Assembly: GCF_030682035.1 (NCBI RefSeq)
Contig: NZ_JAUXQZ010000016.1
Location: 1-64,000, forward strand
Length of the DNA stretch: 64,000 nucleotides
Reading direction: 5' to 3'
Source: Brevundimonas sp.
GTDB lineage: Bacteria; Pseudomonadota; Alphaproteobacteria; Caulobacterales; Caulobacteraceae
Position numbers and translations under genes: made by a program. The notes below the pieces were generated by a model. The model was not told where the DNA came from and did no database searches. It was given only the letters and a program-made list of their open reading frames with translations. This document shows, in pieces, positions 45,712-54,473 of the stretch (position 1 is the stretch's first letter; each line of letters begins with the position of its first letter).

Positions 45712-46464
45712 GTGCCGGCCGCTTCCACGCCCCACGCGGTCAGCCGCCTGCGCAGCGCGCGCCTGGCGCGCAGTTCTAAACCCTTTCTGGCACGCGGCGG
45801 CCCGCGCGGCGAGCGCTGCGCCGGTTGCCGCCTGCTGCCCAACCACTGCCTGTGTGCGCTGCGCCCGCTGCTGACGGTGCGGGCGGGTGTCTGCCTGCTG
45901 ATGGCCGACATCGAGCCGCTCAAGCCCAGCAACACCGGCTGGCTGGTGGCCGACGTGGTGGCCGACACCTTTGCCTTCGGCTGGGCGCGCACCGAGGTCG
46001 ATCCGGAGCTGATCGCCTTGCTGGCCGACCCGCAGTGGCAGCCTTATTTGGTGTTTCCCGGCGAGTTTGTCGACAGCGCGCGCGTGGTGACGGAGGTGGA
46101 GCCTGTCGCTGCCGCTGCCGATGTTGCAACCCGACGCCCGCTGTTTGTATTGCTGGACGCGACCTGGCCCGAGGCGCGCATGATGTTCCGCAAAAGCCCC
46201 TACCTCGACCCATTGCCGGTGCTGAGCCTGCAAAGCGAACAACTCTCCCAATACAAGCTGCGCCGCTCGCAGCGTGATGAACATTTCTGCACCTCGGAAG
46301 TCGCGGCGCTGTGCCTGGCGCTGGTCGGCGAGGCCCACGCCGCCGAGGTGCTGGAGGCCTACCTTGATGTGTTCACCGACCACTACCTGAAGGCCAAACA
46401 GCAGCAGCCGGTGGATATGGACGATGCGGCGCACCAGCGGCTGCGGGCGCTCGGCACGGGCTGA
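45712..46464 (+). CDS. DTW-domain tRNA-uridine aminocarboxypropyltransferase
   Basis: 250 residues from GTG 45712. DTW (TapT/YfiP) proteins transfer the aminocarboxypropyl group of AdoMet to uridine in tRNA, giving acp3U. Seen here: an N-terminal cysteine cluster CAGCRLLPNHCLC, the family motif as LLDATWPEARMM, and RSQRDEHFCTSEVAAL. Length is normal. The close upstream methyltransferase may be cotranscribed but is not known to cooperate. Confidence 0.86.
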   Translation: MPAASTPHAVSRLRSARLARSSKPFLARGGPRGERCAGCRLLPNHCLCALRPLLTVRAGVCLLMADIEPLKPSNTGWLVADVVADTFAFGWARTEVDPELIALLADPQWQPYLVFPGEFVDSARVVTEVEPVAAAADVATRRPLFVLLDATWPEARMMFRKSPYLDPLPVLSLQSEQLSQYKLRRSQRDEHFCTSEVAALCLALVGEAHAAEVLEAYLDVFTDHYLKAKQQQPVDMDDAAHQRLRALGTG

Positions 46465-46467
46465 GAC

Positions 46468-46735
46468 TTGTCATCCCGGACGTGATCCGCGGCTTGACTC
46501 GTGTTGTGGGGTACGCCCACAAGCCGGGGGTTGCCCGGCAGCAACTCACAAAGAAAAAGGCGACCCGATGGTCTGGGTCCCTGCGCTTCGCTACGGGCAA
46601 CCTGCGGTGCTCGCCGAAAACGGGGCCGGGCTAGCACTCGCACGCTCAGACAATCGCCCGTCCTGATCCGTTTTCGGCTGCGCTCCTCGGCCCAGCCCGA
46701 CGGGTAGTGGGGGAAAAAGCAGAAAACAAATACCA
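46468..46735 (+). repeat. CR2 structured intergenic element, copy 3
   Basis: Starts TGTCATCCCGGACGTGATCC, then GGTTGCCCGGCAGCAACT, GGCGACCCGATGGTCTGGGT, CCC/GGG around CTTCGCTA, GGCAACCTGCGGTGCTCG and the pair CCGAAAACGG/CCGTTTTCGG. It lacks the T-rich hairpin and the terminal perfect hairpin. It belongs to the same subtype as copy 1 (ends CCTCGGCCCAGCCCGACGGG). It is followed by a CR1 copy. Confidence 0.8.
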
Positions 46736-46773
46736 ACATGGAACTCAAGGACGGGAATCGCGACCGACCTTCA

Positions 46774-46838
46774 TTTGCTCCTGTTTTTATAGCTGCCTGC
46801 GCTTGTGCCGCATGGGCTGAAGCCCGGTTTGATCTGCA
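46774..46838 (+). repeat. CR1 interspersed repeat, copy H
   Basis: TTTGCTCCTGTTTTTATAGC, TGCCTGCGCTTGTGCCGC, ATGGGCTGAAGCCC, ending GGTTTGATCTGC. Confidence 0.78.
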
Positions 46839-46861
46839 GGCGCCGACTCGGCGCCCGGGCG

Positions 46862-47944
46862 CTAGAGGTAGTTTCCAGAGCCCGGGGCAGCATTGCCCAT
46901 GTAGCAGATGGATCCGTCCACACGGCAGCCCACCGGATAAACGACCCTGGCGGATTCCCCCGGCGGCTGAAAATCGGGCAGAGAGGTGAATATGCGTCTG
47001 AAAAGCTCTTTCGCCTCTTTCGAAAGTTTCTTGTCGTCTTCCGCGACGAAGTAACGATGCGCATGCAAGCTCATTTTTTTGGCGTTTTCGAAGTCGATGT
47101 AACGGTACTTCGGTCCTGTCAGATATTCGTCGCCCCAAGCCGTGCCGAGCTTGAGTTCGCTGTCCACCACGGAAGCCGCGAACAACACCGCATCGGCCCT
47201 GGTGTATGTGATGTACACCTTCAGCAGCGGATGGATCTGGCTTAGCCAGGCGGTGTGTTTGGCGGCTGCGGTACAAGCGGCGCTCAGGATGACGTTGTGC
47301 ATCGCGGACAAGGACGCTTCTGCATCCTGCTCATTGATCGTGTGCTGCAGAAAGTGGCAGCCCAGGCTGTGCGCCACAAAAGACACTTTGCGGCTTTGCT
47401 TGCGCAGCCGGGCGGCGGCGACCAGCCGCAGAAAACGCGCCAGCGAATCCTTGCTCTCCTGCGCATTCTTTTTGGCCTGGCCGTACCGTCGCGCCTTGCG
47501 GGCAATCCACCCTTGCCTGAGGTCGTCGCGGGTCTTGACGTTGGTCAGTGCGTCTTCGTCGTCATCGGTATCCATCCGCGTCGGGTCCATGCCCCCCTGG
47601 TCTTCCCCATTGGGCAGGAAACCTTCGGAGGTCCACGAGTAGGCGATCACGGACACGTCGTATTGCGCTTCCAGCTGCCGGGCCCGCAGAAAACACTTGG
47701 CGGGCGTGGTGTTGTTGCCGTGGAGATAAACCAGTACCGGTTTGTCTCCGTCCATCACGGCCTCGATCTTTGCCAGCACGGCTTCGTCGCTGAGTCCGAC
47801 GCCATGCTGGCTGACACGCCAGCCGTTGGCTGCAGCCAGCACATCCACGCTGTTGAGCGTTTCGTGGAAGGGCTGGAAAACCTTGGTCAACGCGGAGGCA
47901 TTTCCGGCCTCGACCTTGAGCTCGCGATTGGTAAATATCAACAT
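46862..47944 (-). CDS. alpha/beta hydrolase of unknown substrate
   Basis: 360 residues from ATG 47944, which has GGGAG upstream. The oxyanion segment PVLVYLHGNNTTP and the nucleophile elbow VSFVAHSLGCHFLQ are clear; the catalytic acid and histidine are probably in the DAVLFAASVVDSELK and HAHRYFVA regions. Resembles the DUF900-like hydrolases in the core. The acidic insertion MDPTRMDTDDDEDALTN is unusual. No signal peptide. Monocistronic; codon use is somewhat less GC-biased than its neighbours. Confidence 0.7.
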   Translation of the reverse strand: MLIFTNRELKVEAGNASALTKVFQPFHETLNSVDVLAAANGWRVSQHGVGLSDEAVLAKIEAVMDGDKPVLVYLHGNNTTPAKCFLRARQLEAQYDVSVIAYSWTSEGFLPNGEDQGGMDPTRMDTDDDEDALTNVKTRDDLRQGWIARKARRYGQAKKNAQESKDSLARFLRLVAAARLRKQSRKVSFVAHSLGCHFLQHTINEQDAEASLSAMHNVILSAACTAAAKHTAWLSQIHPLLKVYITYTRADAVLFAASVVDSELKLGTAWGDEYLTGPKYRYIDFENAKKMSLHAHRYFVAEDDKKLSKEAKELFRRIFTSLPDFQPPGESARVVYPVGCRVDGSICYMGNAAPGSGNYL

Positions 47945-48216
47945 GGCCACTCCCGTGAAAATTTGTAACTGGGACGCAGACAATAGCCAAACGCGCAGGC
48001 AAGCTCAATGGCCGGGCACGGCGTCCATCGCGGCGCCCGGCAGGGTGTTCAGAGGAGAAACCAGGCGCCCCCGCGCCGTGCAGCTTGGGCGATGTGAACT
48101 TCCTCACAAAGAAAAAACCGGGCCAGCCTGGGGCTGCTTGCGCAAAACCGGGGGCAGGCCCAGCCCGGCGACAATCAACACTTCCAACGCCCCGACCCAC
48201 CAGCCCGAGACCTGCC

Positions 48217-48477
48217 ATGACCGACGACATCAACCGCCAGAACGAACTCAAGAAGATGACGCTGTGCGATTCGTGCGCCGGCATCCAGCGCAACTGGCGC
48301 AAGGCACCCGGACACCCGGAACTGGTGCAGGGCGGCAACCGGCAGGAGCGGCGCGGCGGCGCGCTGGTCACCGTGACCAGTTACCAGTGCGACCGCTGCG
48401 GCACCGCGTGGGAGTATGAAAACGACAAGGCCAACCTCAAGGCTGGCTGGTCGGTGGTCGGGCGCGCCCGCAACTGA
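48217..48477 (+). CDS. small zinc-ribbon-like hypothetical protein
   Basis: 86 residues with two cysteine pairs, LCDSCAG and YQCDRCGTAWEYEN, spaced about 40 residues apart as in a split zinc ribbon. No family name assigned. The start ATG 48217 is preceded by a purine-rich stretch without a strong ribosome site. The upstream gap 47945-48216 holds no recognised feature. Confidence 0.65.
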   Translation: MTDDINRQNELKKMTLCDSCAGIQRNWRKAPGHPELVQGGNRQERRGGALVTVTSYQCDRCGTAWEYENDKANLKAGWSVVGRARN

Positions 48478-48500
48478 GCGCGCGGCGCGGCGCGGTTCGC

Positions 48501-49208
48501 TTATTTTTCCGGCGTGTAGTCGAAGCGCGGCGAGGCCCGCGTGAGCAGGCGCGCTTTTGATGCGGCAGCCGGCCAGGCGATGGCGATCTCTTCCATCAGG
48601 GCGGCCAGCAGCGTGCGCATGTCTTCATAGGCTGACTCGTGCAGGGCCTCGGCCACGATCATCACGGTGTGGGTGCCGGCGCTGACCCCCGACAGGCTGC
48701 TTTGCCGGTTGGTCCAGCGCCGCGCATGCGCGTTGCCGCCCTGGTCGGCGTAAATCACCTCCTGCGGCTCGGGGTGCTCGAGCTGGCCCGAGAAGGTCTG
48801 GTAGGACTCGCTGCCGGTGGCGTGGCGCACTTCCATGTCGCCCACCACTTTGGACAAGTCGAACACCGCCACGGGGATGGCGAACGCGGCCGAGATGGCG
48901 TTGCACAGATCGACCAGCGGGTGCAGGCGCGGCAAGGCGTTTTCTTTCCTCAAGCGGCGCAGCAGCGCTTCCGAGGCGCAGCGGTACTTGGTCGGCTGCA
49001 GCCCCATCTTGGCAAACACCCGGCGCCAGGCCTGGATCTCGGGCAGCGCGCTTTCGCTGCCGCCGTTCAGGCGCGCCGCCGCGGTGGCGCTGAAACGCGC
49101 GACCTGCGCGCCGACCGAGGCCCGGGTGCTGATGCCGCGCGCGAACAGCACGCCGGGCACCAGCTCGGGACACTGGGTCCAGATGTCAGGGGAATGACTG
49201 AAAACCAT
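48501..49208 (-). CDS. B3/B4 domain protein (phenylalanyl-tRNA synthetase beta-like)
   Basis: 235 residues. The B3/B4 fold found in the beta chain of PheRS and in free-standing proteins is indicated by LPEIQAWRRVFAKMGLQPTK, RKENALPRLHPLVDLCNAIS and FAIPVAVFDLSKV. Free-standing B3/B4 proteins may edit or deacylate mischarged tRNA, but this is not established. ATG 49208 gives the conserved-like MVFSHSPDIW start; an 18-residue extension upstream was rejected. Confidence 0.82.
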   Translation of the reverse strand: MVFSHSPDIWTQCPELVPGVLFARGISTRASVGAQVARFSATAAARLNGGSESALPEIQAWRRVFAKMGLQPTKYRCASEALLRRLRKENALPRLHPLVDLCNAISAAFAIPVAVFDLSKVVGDMEVRHATGSESYQTFSGQLEHPEPQEVIYADQGGNAHARRWTNRQSSLSGVSAGTHTVMIVAEALHESAYEDMRTLLAALMEEIAIAWPAAASKARLLTRASPRFDYTPEK

Positions 49209-49336
49209 GGCTTGCCTTTCTTGCAGCCGATGATGCGCCATCCCGCGGCTTCGCGCCAGCATGGCGGGCCGCTGCTGTCATCCGGAAGTCGTCGCTGTTG
49301 CCGCAGCAGTGGCGGCGCCGCAACTGCGGCAGCGGC

Positions 49337-49762
49337 TCAGGCCGGCTTGCCGCTGCGCTGGATCTGCGTGTCGCAGCCGGCGCGCAGTTGCTGCAGCCTG
49401 GCCCTGGCGGCCTGGAAGTCGGCCTCGCTGACGCCGCTGACGGCCTTGCGCGCAGACAGCGCGGCCAGCGCCGAGGCCTGCTGCAAGGCGCCCTGACAGA
49501 TGCGCCACGGCGTCCACGCGTCAGTGCCCGTGGCCGACGCGGGCCAGCGCCGCGCCTGCGCGTCGAGCGCGGCCTGCGTCAGGCGCAGCCGCTGCGCGTA
49601 CTTCATGGCCTCGGGCTCCATCGCCCCCATGGCGTATTCATTGAGGACTTTGCGCGAGGCGACGGCCAGGTCCAACGCCTCCTGCGGGTTCTTCAGCGCG
49701 GGCGCCTGCGCGCCCGCCAGCGTGACGGTGGCAAGCAGCAGCAGGGAGAGGAAACATCGCAT
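49337..49762 (-). CDS. secreted hypothetical protein
   Basis: 141 residues. The signal peptide MRCFLSLLLLATVTLAGAQA is followed by a helical, Ala/Arg-rich chain with two cysteines (ICQGAL and AGCDTQI) that may form a disulfide. No family recognised. ATG 49762 is the only start that puts the signal at the N terminus. Confidence 0.65.
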   Translation of the reverse strand: MRCFLSLLLLATVTLAGAQAPALKNPQEALDLAVASRKVLNEYAMGAMEPEAMKYAQRLRLTQAALDAQARRWPASATGTDAWTPWRICQGALQQASALAALSARKAVSGVSEADFQAARARLQQLRAGCDTQIQRSGKPA

Positions 49763-49831
49763 GGGCCCACCATACCGCAGATGTGCGGGTGGCATGGTTG
49801 TCCGAGCCAATGACCTGTGGTCCGGCCTGCG

Positions 49832-50178
49832 TTGTCATCCTGGACTTGAGCCGGGATCCATGTTGATGTGATCGTGCCGTGTGGTGTGCCTGCACCAGCT
49901 GGCCGGGGGTTGCCCGGCGGCAAGTAACTTTCTTTTGCTTCGCCAAAAGAAAGTCACCAAAGAAAAGGCGACCCTGCTGTCTGCGACCCTCCTTCGCTGG
50001 CGCTGCGGAGGGCAACCTGCGGTGCTCGGTTCAGCCGGGGTCGAGCTCGAACTCGCTTCGCTCAGACAATCGCTCGCCCTGATCCGTCTGGACCTCCGCT
50101 CCTCGGCGCATACAGAAGGGTGGGGTAGAAAACCAATACAGGACCAATCCGGAGTGCATGAGGCGCGCAGCGCTTTGC
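49832..50178 (+). repeat. CR2 structured intergenic element, copy 4
   Basis: TTGTCATCCTGGACTTGAGC opens it. The T-rich hairpin ACTTTCTTTTG-N6-CAAAAGAAAGT is at 49927-49954, and CCCTCC/GGAGGG at 49987-50012. GGCAACCTGCGGTGCTCG follows. The long-range pair GGTTCAGCCGG/CCGTCTGGACC is imperfect. It ends CGCATACAGAAGGGTGGGG and runs into a CR1 copy. It fills most of the gap 49763-50258. Confidence 0.8.
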
Positions 50179-50237
50179 TCCTTTTTTGATAGCTGTTGAC
50201 GCCTGCCAGTCATAGGTTGGCGGTCGATTTGACTTGT
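50174..50237 (+). repeat. CR1 interspersed repeat, copy I
   Basis: TTTGCTCCTTTTTTGATAGC, TGTTGACGCCTGCC, ending GGTCGATTTGACTTG. It abuts CR2 copy 4. Confidence 0.75.
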
Positions 50238-50258
50238 GCCCGGCGCACCGTGCCAAGT

Positions 50259-50594
50259 TCAACAGGGATCGAGCTTGGCCAGCATCTGGCTGCCTTGATA
50301 ACCCTCTTCCACTCCTTCGATCAGAAAGGTGATGCCTTCCGAGTTGTCGGTGCGCAGCGGCAGGATGGCCTGGTAGGCCTCGGAGGCATACCAGCGCCTC
50401 GCGTGATCCATGTCCGGGAAGGCTATCGCCACCAGGGTGTGGTCGAAGGCGCCCTCGACCACCTCGGTGCGGCCGCCGTGGATCTTGAAGGCGCCGCCGA
50501 AAGGCGCGAGCGTGTCGTCGATGCGCGAGATGTACTCGGCGATCTGGTCGTTGATCTTCACGTTGCGCAGCAGGGCGAAAGCGTAGGCGGGCAT
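50259..50594 (-). CDS. DUF1330 family protein
   Basis: 111 residues, a small ferredoxin-like fold. Landmarks are YAFALLRNVKINDQIAEYIS, the middle GGAFKIHGGRTEVVEG, and IAFPDMDHARRWYASEAYQA, matching the DUF1330 outline. Function unknown. It is flanked by repeats on both sides and has no operon partner. Confidence 0.82.
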   Translation of the reverse strand: MPAYAFALLRNVKINDQIAEYISRIDDTLAPFGGAFKIHGGRTEVVEGAFDHTLVAIAFPDMDHARRWYASEAYQAILPLRTDNSEGITFLIEGVEEGYQGSQMLAKLDPC

Positions 50595-50681
50595 GGCGGG
50601 TTTCCTTCCAGGTGTGTGCCTGTATCCTCGACCGCGCGCTGCAGGGTGTCGATAACGCTGGAGGTCATGGTCCCATCTCTC

Positions 50682-51072
50682 TTGTCATCCCGGACTTAAT
50701 CCGGGAGCCACGGGCGATCCTCCACACCGTTCGGGCTGAGCCTGGCGAAGCCAGTGCAAGCTCACGCTCCGGTAGACACTCATGCAAGCCGGGTCTCGCC
50801 CCGGCGGGCGAGTTACTTTTCTTTGTCTCGCCAAAGAAACCTAACGAAAAGAAAGGCGACCCTGCTGTCTGCGTCCCTCCTTCGCTGACGCTGCGGAGGG
50901 CAACCTGCGGTGCTCGTCAAAAGCGGGGGCTCGCTCGAACTCGCTTCGCTCAGACAATCGCAAGCCCTGATCCGCTTTTGCCTCCGCTCCTCGGCGCATA
51001 CAGAAGGGGTGGAGATAAAACAAATACGGGAGACAAATCCGGAGTCCTTGAAGCGCGCAGCGCTTCAAGGAC
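50682..51072 (+). repeat. CR2 structured intergenic element, copy 5
   Basis: Opens TTGTCATCCCGGACTTAATC. CTCGCCC-CGGC-GGGCGAG follows, then TTTCTTTG-N6-CAAAGAAA, CCCTCC/GGAGGG, the long-range pair CAAAAGCGG/CCGCTTTTG, and a perfect terminal hairpin GTCCTTGAAGCGC-GCA-GCGCTTCAAGGAC (51044-51072). The following 51073-51344 holds only hairpins, for example CTCGCCC/GGGGCGAG near 51139-51156 and ATTGCGG/CCGCAAT at 51275-51295, and no gene. Confidence 0.8.
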
Positions 51073-51344
51073 GGGAATCCCAACAGACCGTCAAGATTGC
51101 ACGCGAGCGCAGCGCACGCGGCCAAATGAAGCTCCCTTCTCTCGCCCAGCGGGGCGAGGGAAGGGCGGGGGGTTGGGAGTGGGAAGTCAGCCCTGCCGAA
51201 ACAGGCGAGCCTGGGACGCAGCGCGATGTCTGCGTTGGGGCATCGCGCCAGCGCCGCTGATCAGCGCTGCATGGATTGCGGCTCAAGCCCGCAATGACAG
51301 ATCCGGCTGCCAGCCCCGGCAAGGCGACACTTTTACATCGGCCA

Positions 51345-51373
51345 TAAAAAAAGACAGGCCGAAACCTGTCTTT
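51345..51373 (-). terminator. rho-independent terminator of the Ala/Lys-rich protein gene
   Basis: On the minus strand AAAGACAGG-N6-CCTGTCTTT is followed by a run of T (plus-strand A-run 51346-51352). It lies 45 bases past the stop codon at 51418. Confidence 0.8.
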
Positions 51374-51417
51374 CAAAAAAGACGTCACGGGACAAGCCCG
51401 CAACCCCCTTGGAGCAA

Positions 51418-51915
51418 TTACTTGCTGCCGGCGGCTTTCACGTCGGCGGCGGCGGCTGCCTTGGCGCCCGTGGTTTCTGCGCTGGCGGCGGCCTTGTCGC
51501 CGGCGGCCTTGATGCGCACGGTGTCGACCTTGGTGTCGGCCTTGATCACGGCCTTGTCGGCTTTCAGGTCAGCCTTGGCATCGGTCTTGTCGGCCTTGGC
51601 CATGGCTTTGGCCTTGTCTTCAGGATCGGCCTTGGCGGCTTTGGCGTCGGCCTTGGCCTTGGTGTTGGCGGACTTGGTCAGCGCCTTGGTTTTCTTTTCA
51701 GCGGCGGCGGCTTCGGCCTTGCTCACCTTGGCATCGGCCTTGGCGTCGACCTTGGCTTCGCTTTTCACGGCGGCAGCGACAGACTTCTCGGCTTTGGCTT
51801 CGGCCTTGACCACAGCAGGCGTTGCCGGGACGGCAGGCACTGCGGGGGCAGCAGCCTGCGCAAAAGCGGCGCCGGCGATCAGGGTGGTCATCAGGGCGGC
51901 GAGTAATTTGTTCAT
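51418..51915 (-). CDS. secreted low-complexity Ala/Lys/Asp-rich protein
   Basis: 165 residues. The signal peptide MNKLLAALMTTLIAGAAFAQ is followed by a chain made almost only of Ala, Lys, Asp, Glu, Thr and Val in short irregular repeats (KADAKAAKADPEDKAKAMAK). No cysteines and no domain. Probably an extended or helical periplasmic or exported protein. The composition resembles the tails of TopB and the SET protein, but it is secreted. AAGGA precedes the ATG, and a 23-bp palindrome lies just upstream. A clear terminator follows, so the unit is monocistronic. Confidence 0.72.
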   Translation of the reverse strand: MNKLLAALMTTLIAGAAFAQAAAPAVPAVPATPAVVKAEAKAEKSVAAAVKSEAKVDAKADAKVSKAEAAAAEKKTKALTKSANTKAKADAKAAKADPEDKAKAMAKADKTDAKADLKADKAVIKADTKVDTVRIKAAGDKAAASAETTGAKAAAAADVKAAGSK

Positions 51916-51936
51916 GGAAGTCCTTTGAATGCGGTT

Positions 51937-51959
51937 CGTGACATCAGGCTGATGTCACG
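51937..51959. promoter_or_regulatory. 23-bp perfect palindrome upstream of the Ala/Lys-rich protein gene
   Basis: CGTGACATCAG-G-CTGATGTCACG, centred 33 bases upstream of the start codon at 51915 on the minus strand. It may be an operator overlapping the promoter or a hairpin in the leader. No T-run follows it in that direction. Confidence 0.5.
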
Positions 51960-52054
51960 TGGCCGACTGTTCAACGGCATTGCCCGCCGGCCTGTTGACC
52001 GGGTAGACCCCTGTTTCCGGATCTATACACCAGCTTTACACAAGCCCGCCTGCT

Positions 52055-52300
52055 TCAGCGGTGATGCCGGCCCGGCCTGTGCAGGTGAGGACGCGGGTGC
52101 TGACGGTGGCCGTGCGAGTGCACCGGCGGGCGGCTGTAGCCAGGGCGGTGGCCGTAAAACACCGAGCCGCCGATGAACACCGGCGCCGGCGTCGCATACA
52201 CAGGCGCAGGCTCGTACATCGTGCCGTAGGGCGCCGCGGGGTATACCGCGCAGCCCGTCAGGCCCGCGGCGGCCAGAACCAGAAGTGCTGTCTTGATCAT
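52055..52300 (-). CDS. small lipoprotein with His/Pro/Arg-rich C terminus
   Basis: 81 residues. Lipobox LTGC at residues 14-17 after a short hydrophobic signal (MIKTALLVLAAAG). The mature part is Pro/Tyr/Ala-rich (YPAAPYGTMYEPAPVYATPA) and ends in a His/Arg-rich tail (HSHGHRQHPRPHLHRPGRHH) that could bind metal. No family name. GGAG lies upstream of ATG 52300. Confidence 0.65.
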   Translation of the reverse strand: MIKTALLVLAAAGLTGCAVYPAAPYGTMYEPAPVYATPAPVFIGGSVFYGHRPGYSRPPVHSHGHRQHPRPHLHRPGRHHR

Positions 52301-52511
52301 GGGGGAGTCTCCTGCATGGACGCGGCCGGACTGGCCGCATGCAGCCATTGGGCGATGCGCGGGTAAGCCGCGTGTGTTGTCTTGTGTGCCACAGGTGTCT
52401 GGTGGTTACCAGATGTGGGCTGGCACGCTCACGGGAAGAAACAGCACAGGCGCGCGGGGAACGAAGGTGCACTGTCATCGTCTGACCCGGGTGCACTTTT
52501 GAAGGAACACG

Positions 52512-53060
52512 ATGAAACGCAGACAGTGGCTCACCACATTCCCGATGGCGCTGGCCGCGGTGTCGGCGCAGGCGCAGCCGAGTTACACCGTCACGACGGC
52601 GCAATTGCAGCAGGCCGTGGCTGAAAAATTCCCGATGCGCTACCCGGTGGGCGGCTTGCTGGAGCTGACGCTGCAGCCGCCGCGCCTGCGCCTGCTGCCC
52701 GAGCAGAACCGGCTGGGCACACAAATGGTGGTGGATGCCGGCGGCCCGGCGCTGTCACGCCCGACCACCGGCAATTTCGATGTCGACTTTGCGCTGCGTT
52801 ACGAGGCGAGTGACCAGTCGATACGCGCGCACAAACTGAAGGTCAACACCCTGAGCCTGTCCGGCATGCCACCGGGCCCGGCCGCACTGCTGCAGGCCTA
52901 CGGCCCGTCGCTGGCCGAGCAGTCGCTGCTCGAGGTGGTGCTGCACAAGCTGCAGCCGAAAGACCTGGCGTTGGCCGACGGCCTGGGCCTGGAGCCCGGC
53001 GCGATCACGGTGACGGCCAGGGGGCTGGTGATTGGATTTGTGGTGAAGCCGCTGCGTTGA
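52512..53060 (+). CDS. DUF1439 family exported protein
   Basis: 182 residues with an N-terminal signal (MKRRQWLTTFPMALAAVSAQ AQ). The body YTVTTAQLQQAVAEKFPMRY, LLELTLQPPRLRLLPEQNRL and VDFALRYEASD matches the DUF1439 outline known from YceB-type envelope lipoproteins, though no lipobox cysteine is seen here. Function unknown. Convergent with the next gene, 86 bases apart. Confidence 0.75.
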   Translation: MKRRQWLTTFPMALAAVSAQAQPSYTVTTAQLQQAVAEKFPMRYPVGGLLELTLQPPRLRLLPEQNRLGTQMVVDAGGPALSRPTTGNFDVDFALRYEASDQSIRAHKLKVNTLSLSGMPPGPAALLQAYGPSLAEQSLLEVVLHKLQPKDLALADGLGLEPGAITVTARGLVIGFVVKPLR

Positions 53061-53146
53061 GCGGCTGGCTCGGTGGGGCGAAACGCCGGGGTCCAGCGGC
53101 CTGGACTCAAGTCCACTGAAGGAAGATGTCCCTTGTAAAAACAGGG

Positions 53147-53644
53147 TCAGCTGGACTGTCCGCCGAGAAAAAATCCGTACAAAGCCAGGCGGCCGTCTTT
53201 TCTTGACACCGTGAGCTTGACGGTTCCCGAGGTAAACGCAGCACCCGAAACACGGGCCTTGAAGTGGAGTGTGAGGTAAGTTCTTCCAGCGTCTTTGCCG
53301 GCAAGCTCGGTGTTGGCGTACGCGAATTGATCGACACGCCCGACCACCGCACGAAGCTTGGTCAATTCATCAGAGAGTTTCTGCTCGGAGAACTGGAGTT
53401 TGGCCAGATCATCGAATTTCAGATACAGCTCGTGAATTTTGTTGTCGTTATACAGGTCTACGACACTTTGAGCGAGTTCTGTAGCCTCTTTGTCCGTGAC
53501 CTGGTGGCTCACATCGCTTGCACCGCCAGCCAACGAAGCTTCAGATGGCTTTTTCCCGGAGTGAAAATACAACGTGACCGCCAGATTAAGTGCTCCAACC
53601 AGAAGCACTGCGTATAAAAGCCAGAATAAACGCCGATCGCTCAT
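53147..53644 (-). CDS. single-pass membrane hypothetical protein (DUF4019-like)
   Basis: 165 residues. One hydrophobic anchor (LFWLLYAVLLVGALNLAVTL) near the N terminus, then a soluble part with TELAQSVVDLYNDNKIHELY and LTKLRAVVGRVDQ. The C-terminal beta-rich half (YLTLHFKARVSGAAFTSGTV) resembles DUF4019/DUF3887-like folds, without certainty. GGAGGAG precedes ATG 53644. Confidence 0.6.
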   Translation of the reverse strand: MSDRRLFWLLYAVLLVGALNLAVTLYFHSGKKPSEASLAGGASDVSHQVTDKEATELAQSVVDLYNDNKIHELYLKFDDLAKLQFSEQKLSDELTKLRAVVGRVDQFAYANTELAGKDAGRTYLTLHFKARVSGAAFTSGTVKLTVSRKDGRLALYGFFLGGQSS

Positions 53645-53725
53645 CAAGTACTCCTCCCATTGTTTTTCAAGCATAACTTCCACGCCGACGGGAACTCGAC
53701 ACGCGGCGACACCGCAGGCCGCATG

Positions 53726-54244
53726 TCAGCCCGCCGTTTCATTCAAAACCTCCTCATAGACCTGAAGGTCGCCCGGAGAGAAGCAGCAGAAGATGACCTC
53801 GGTGAAACCGCCGACCGTTTTCAATGTTGAGCGAACGGTGTTGACAGCCACCCGGGCGGCCAGTTCGATGGGGTAGCCGTAAATGCCTGTGCTGATGCTC
53901 GGGAACGCCAGGGTGGCGATGCCATTCCCGGCAGCAAGTTGCAGGGAATTCCGATAACACGCAGCCAGTAGCTCCGCCTCGCCATGGACACCGCCGCGCC
54001 AGACCGGACCCACTGTATGAATGATGTGCCTGGCGGCCAGTCGATAACCCTTCGTCAGTTTGGCTTGCCCGGTCTTGCAGCCTCCCAGGAGGCGGCACTC
54101 ATGCACCAGCTCCGGCCCTGCTGCGCGATGAATGGCGCCGTCAACACCCCCGCCACCCAGCAAGGAGGAGTTTGCGGCATTGACGATGGCATCCACGGCC
54201 AGTGTCGTGATGTTGCCTTGCAGGGCACGGAGCAGCGTTGTCAT
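53726..54244 (-). CDS. macro domain protein (O-acetyl-ADP-ribose deacetylase family)
   Basis: 172 residues, a single macro domain. The ADP-ribose pocket motifs are [20 protein letters not shown] and the second loop [26 protein letters not shown] is also family typical. Bacterial YmdB-like members remove ADP-ribose or deacetylate O-acetyl-ADP-ribose. Monocistronic. No ADP-ribosyltransferase partner is adjacent, so it is not an obvious DarTG pair. Confidence 0.9.
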   Translation of the reverse strand: MTTLLRALQGNITTLAVDAIVNAANSSLLGGGGVDGAIHRAAGPELVHECRLLGGCKTGQAKLTKGYRLAARHIIHTVGPVWRGGVHGEAELLAACYRNSLQLAAGNGIATLAFPSISTGIYGYPIELAARVAVNTVRSTLKTVGGFTEVIFCCFSPGDLQVYEEVLNETAG

Positions 54245-54473
54245 GGACAGCAGCTATCGGCTGGCCCATCTTCAAGAACTGGTGCAGGTGTGCCGCTCCA
54301 CGCGAGTGAGTTGTCAAATCCGGTGTTCATCCTCGACCTTTACTTGCAAACCGGGCGATCCCGGGAAATGTACTCTGCACCGAAGGGCACCCTTCCCTTG
54401 ATGCGTAGCCCCGGGCCGCCAACCGGCCCAGAACATCGTCGCTACAATCCGCGCTCCCTTGCTTCCGACACCC

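Noticed and set aside
50612..51928. A 438-residue plus-strand frame through CR2 copy 5 and the Ala/Lys-rich gene
   Set aside because: The second half is the antisense of a signal-peptide-bearing gene with its own ribosome site and terminator; the first half is repeat DNA.
53726..54244. DarG-type antitoxin of a toxin-antitoxin pair
   Set aside because: It is a stand-alone macro domain with no DarT-like gene beside it and no extra DarG C-terminal domain.
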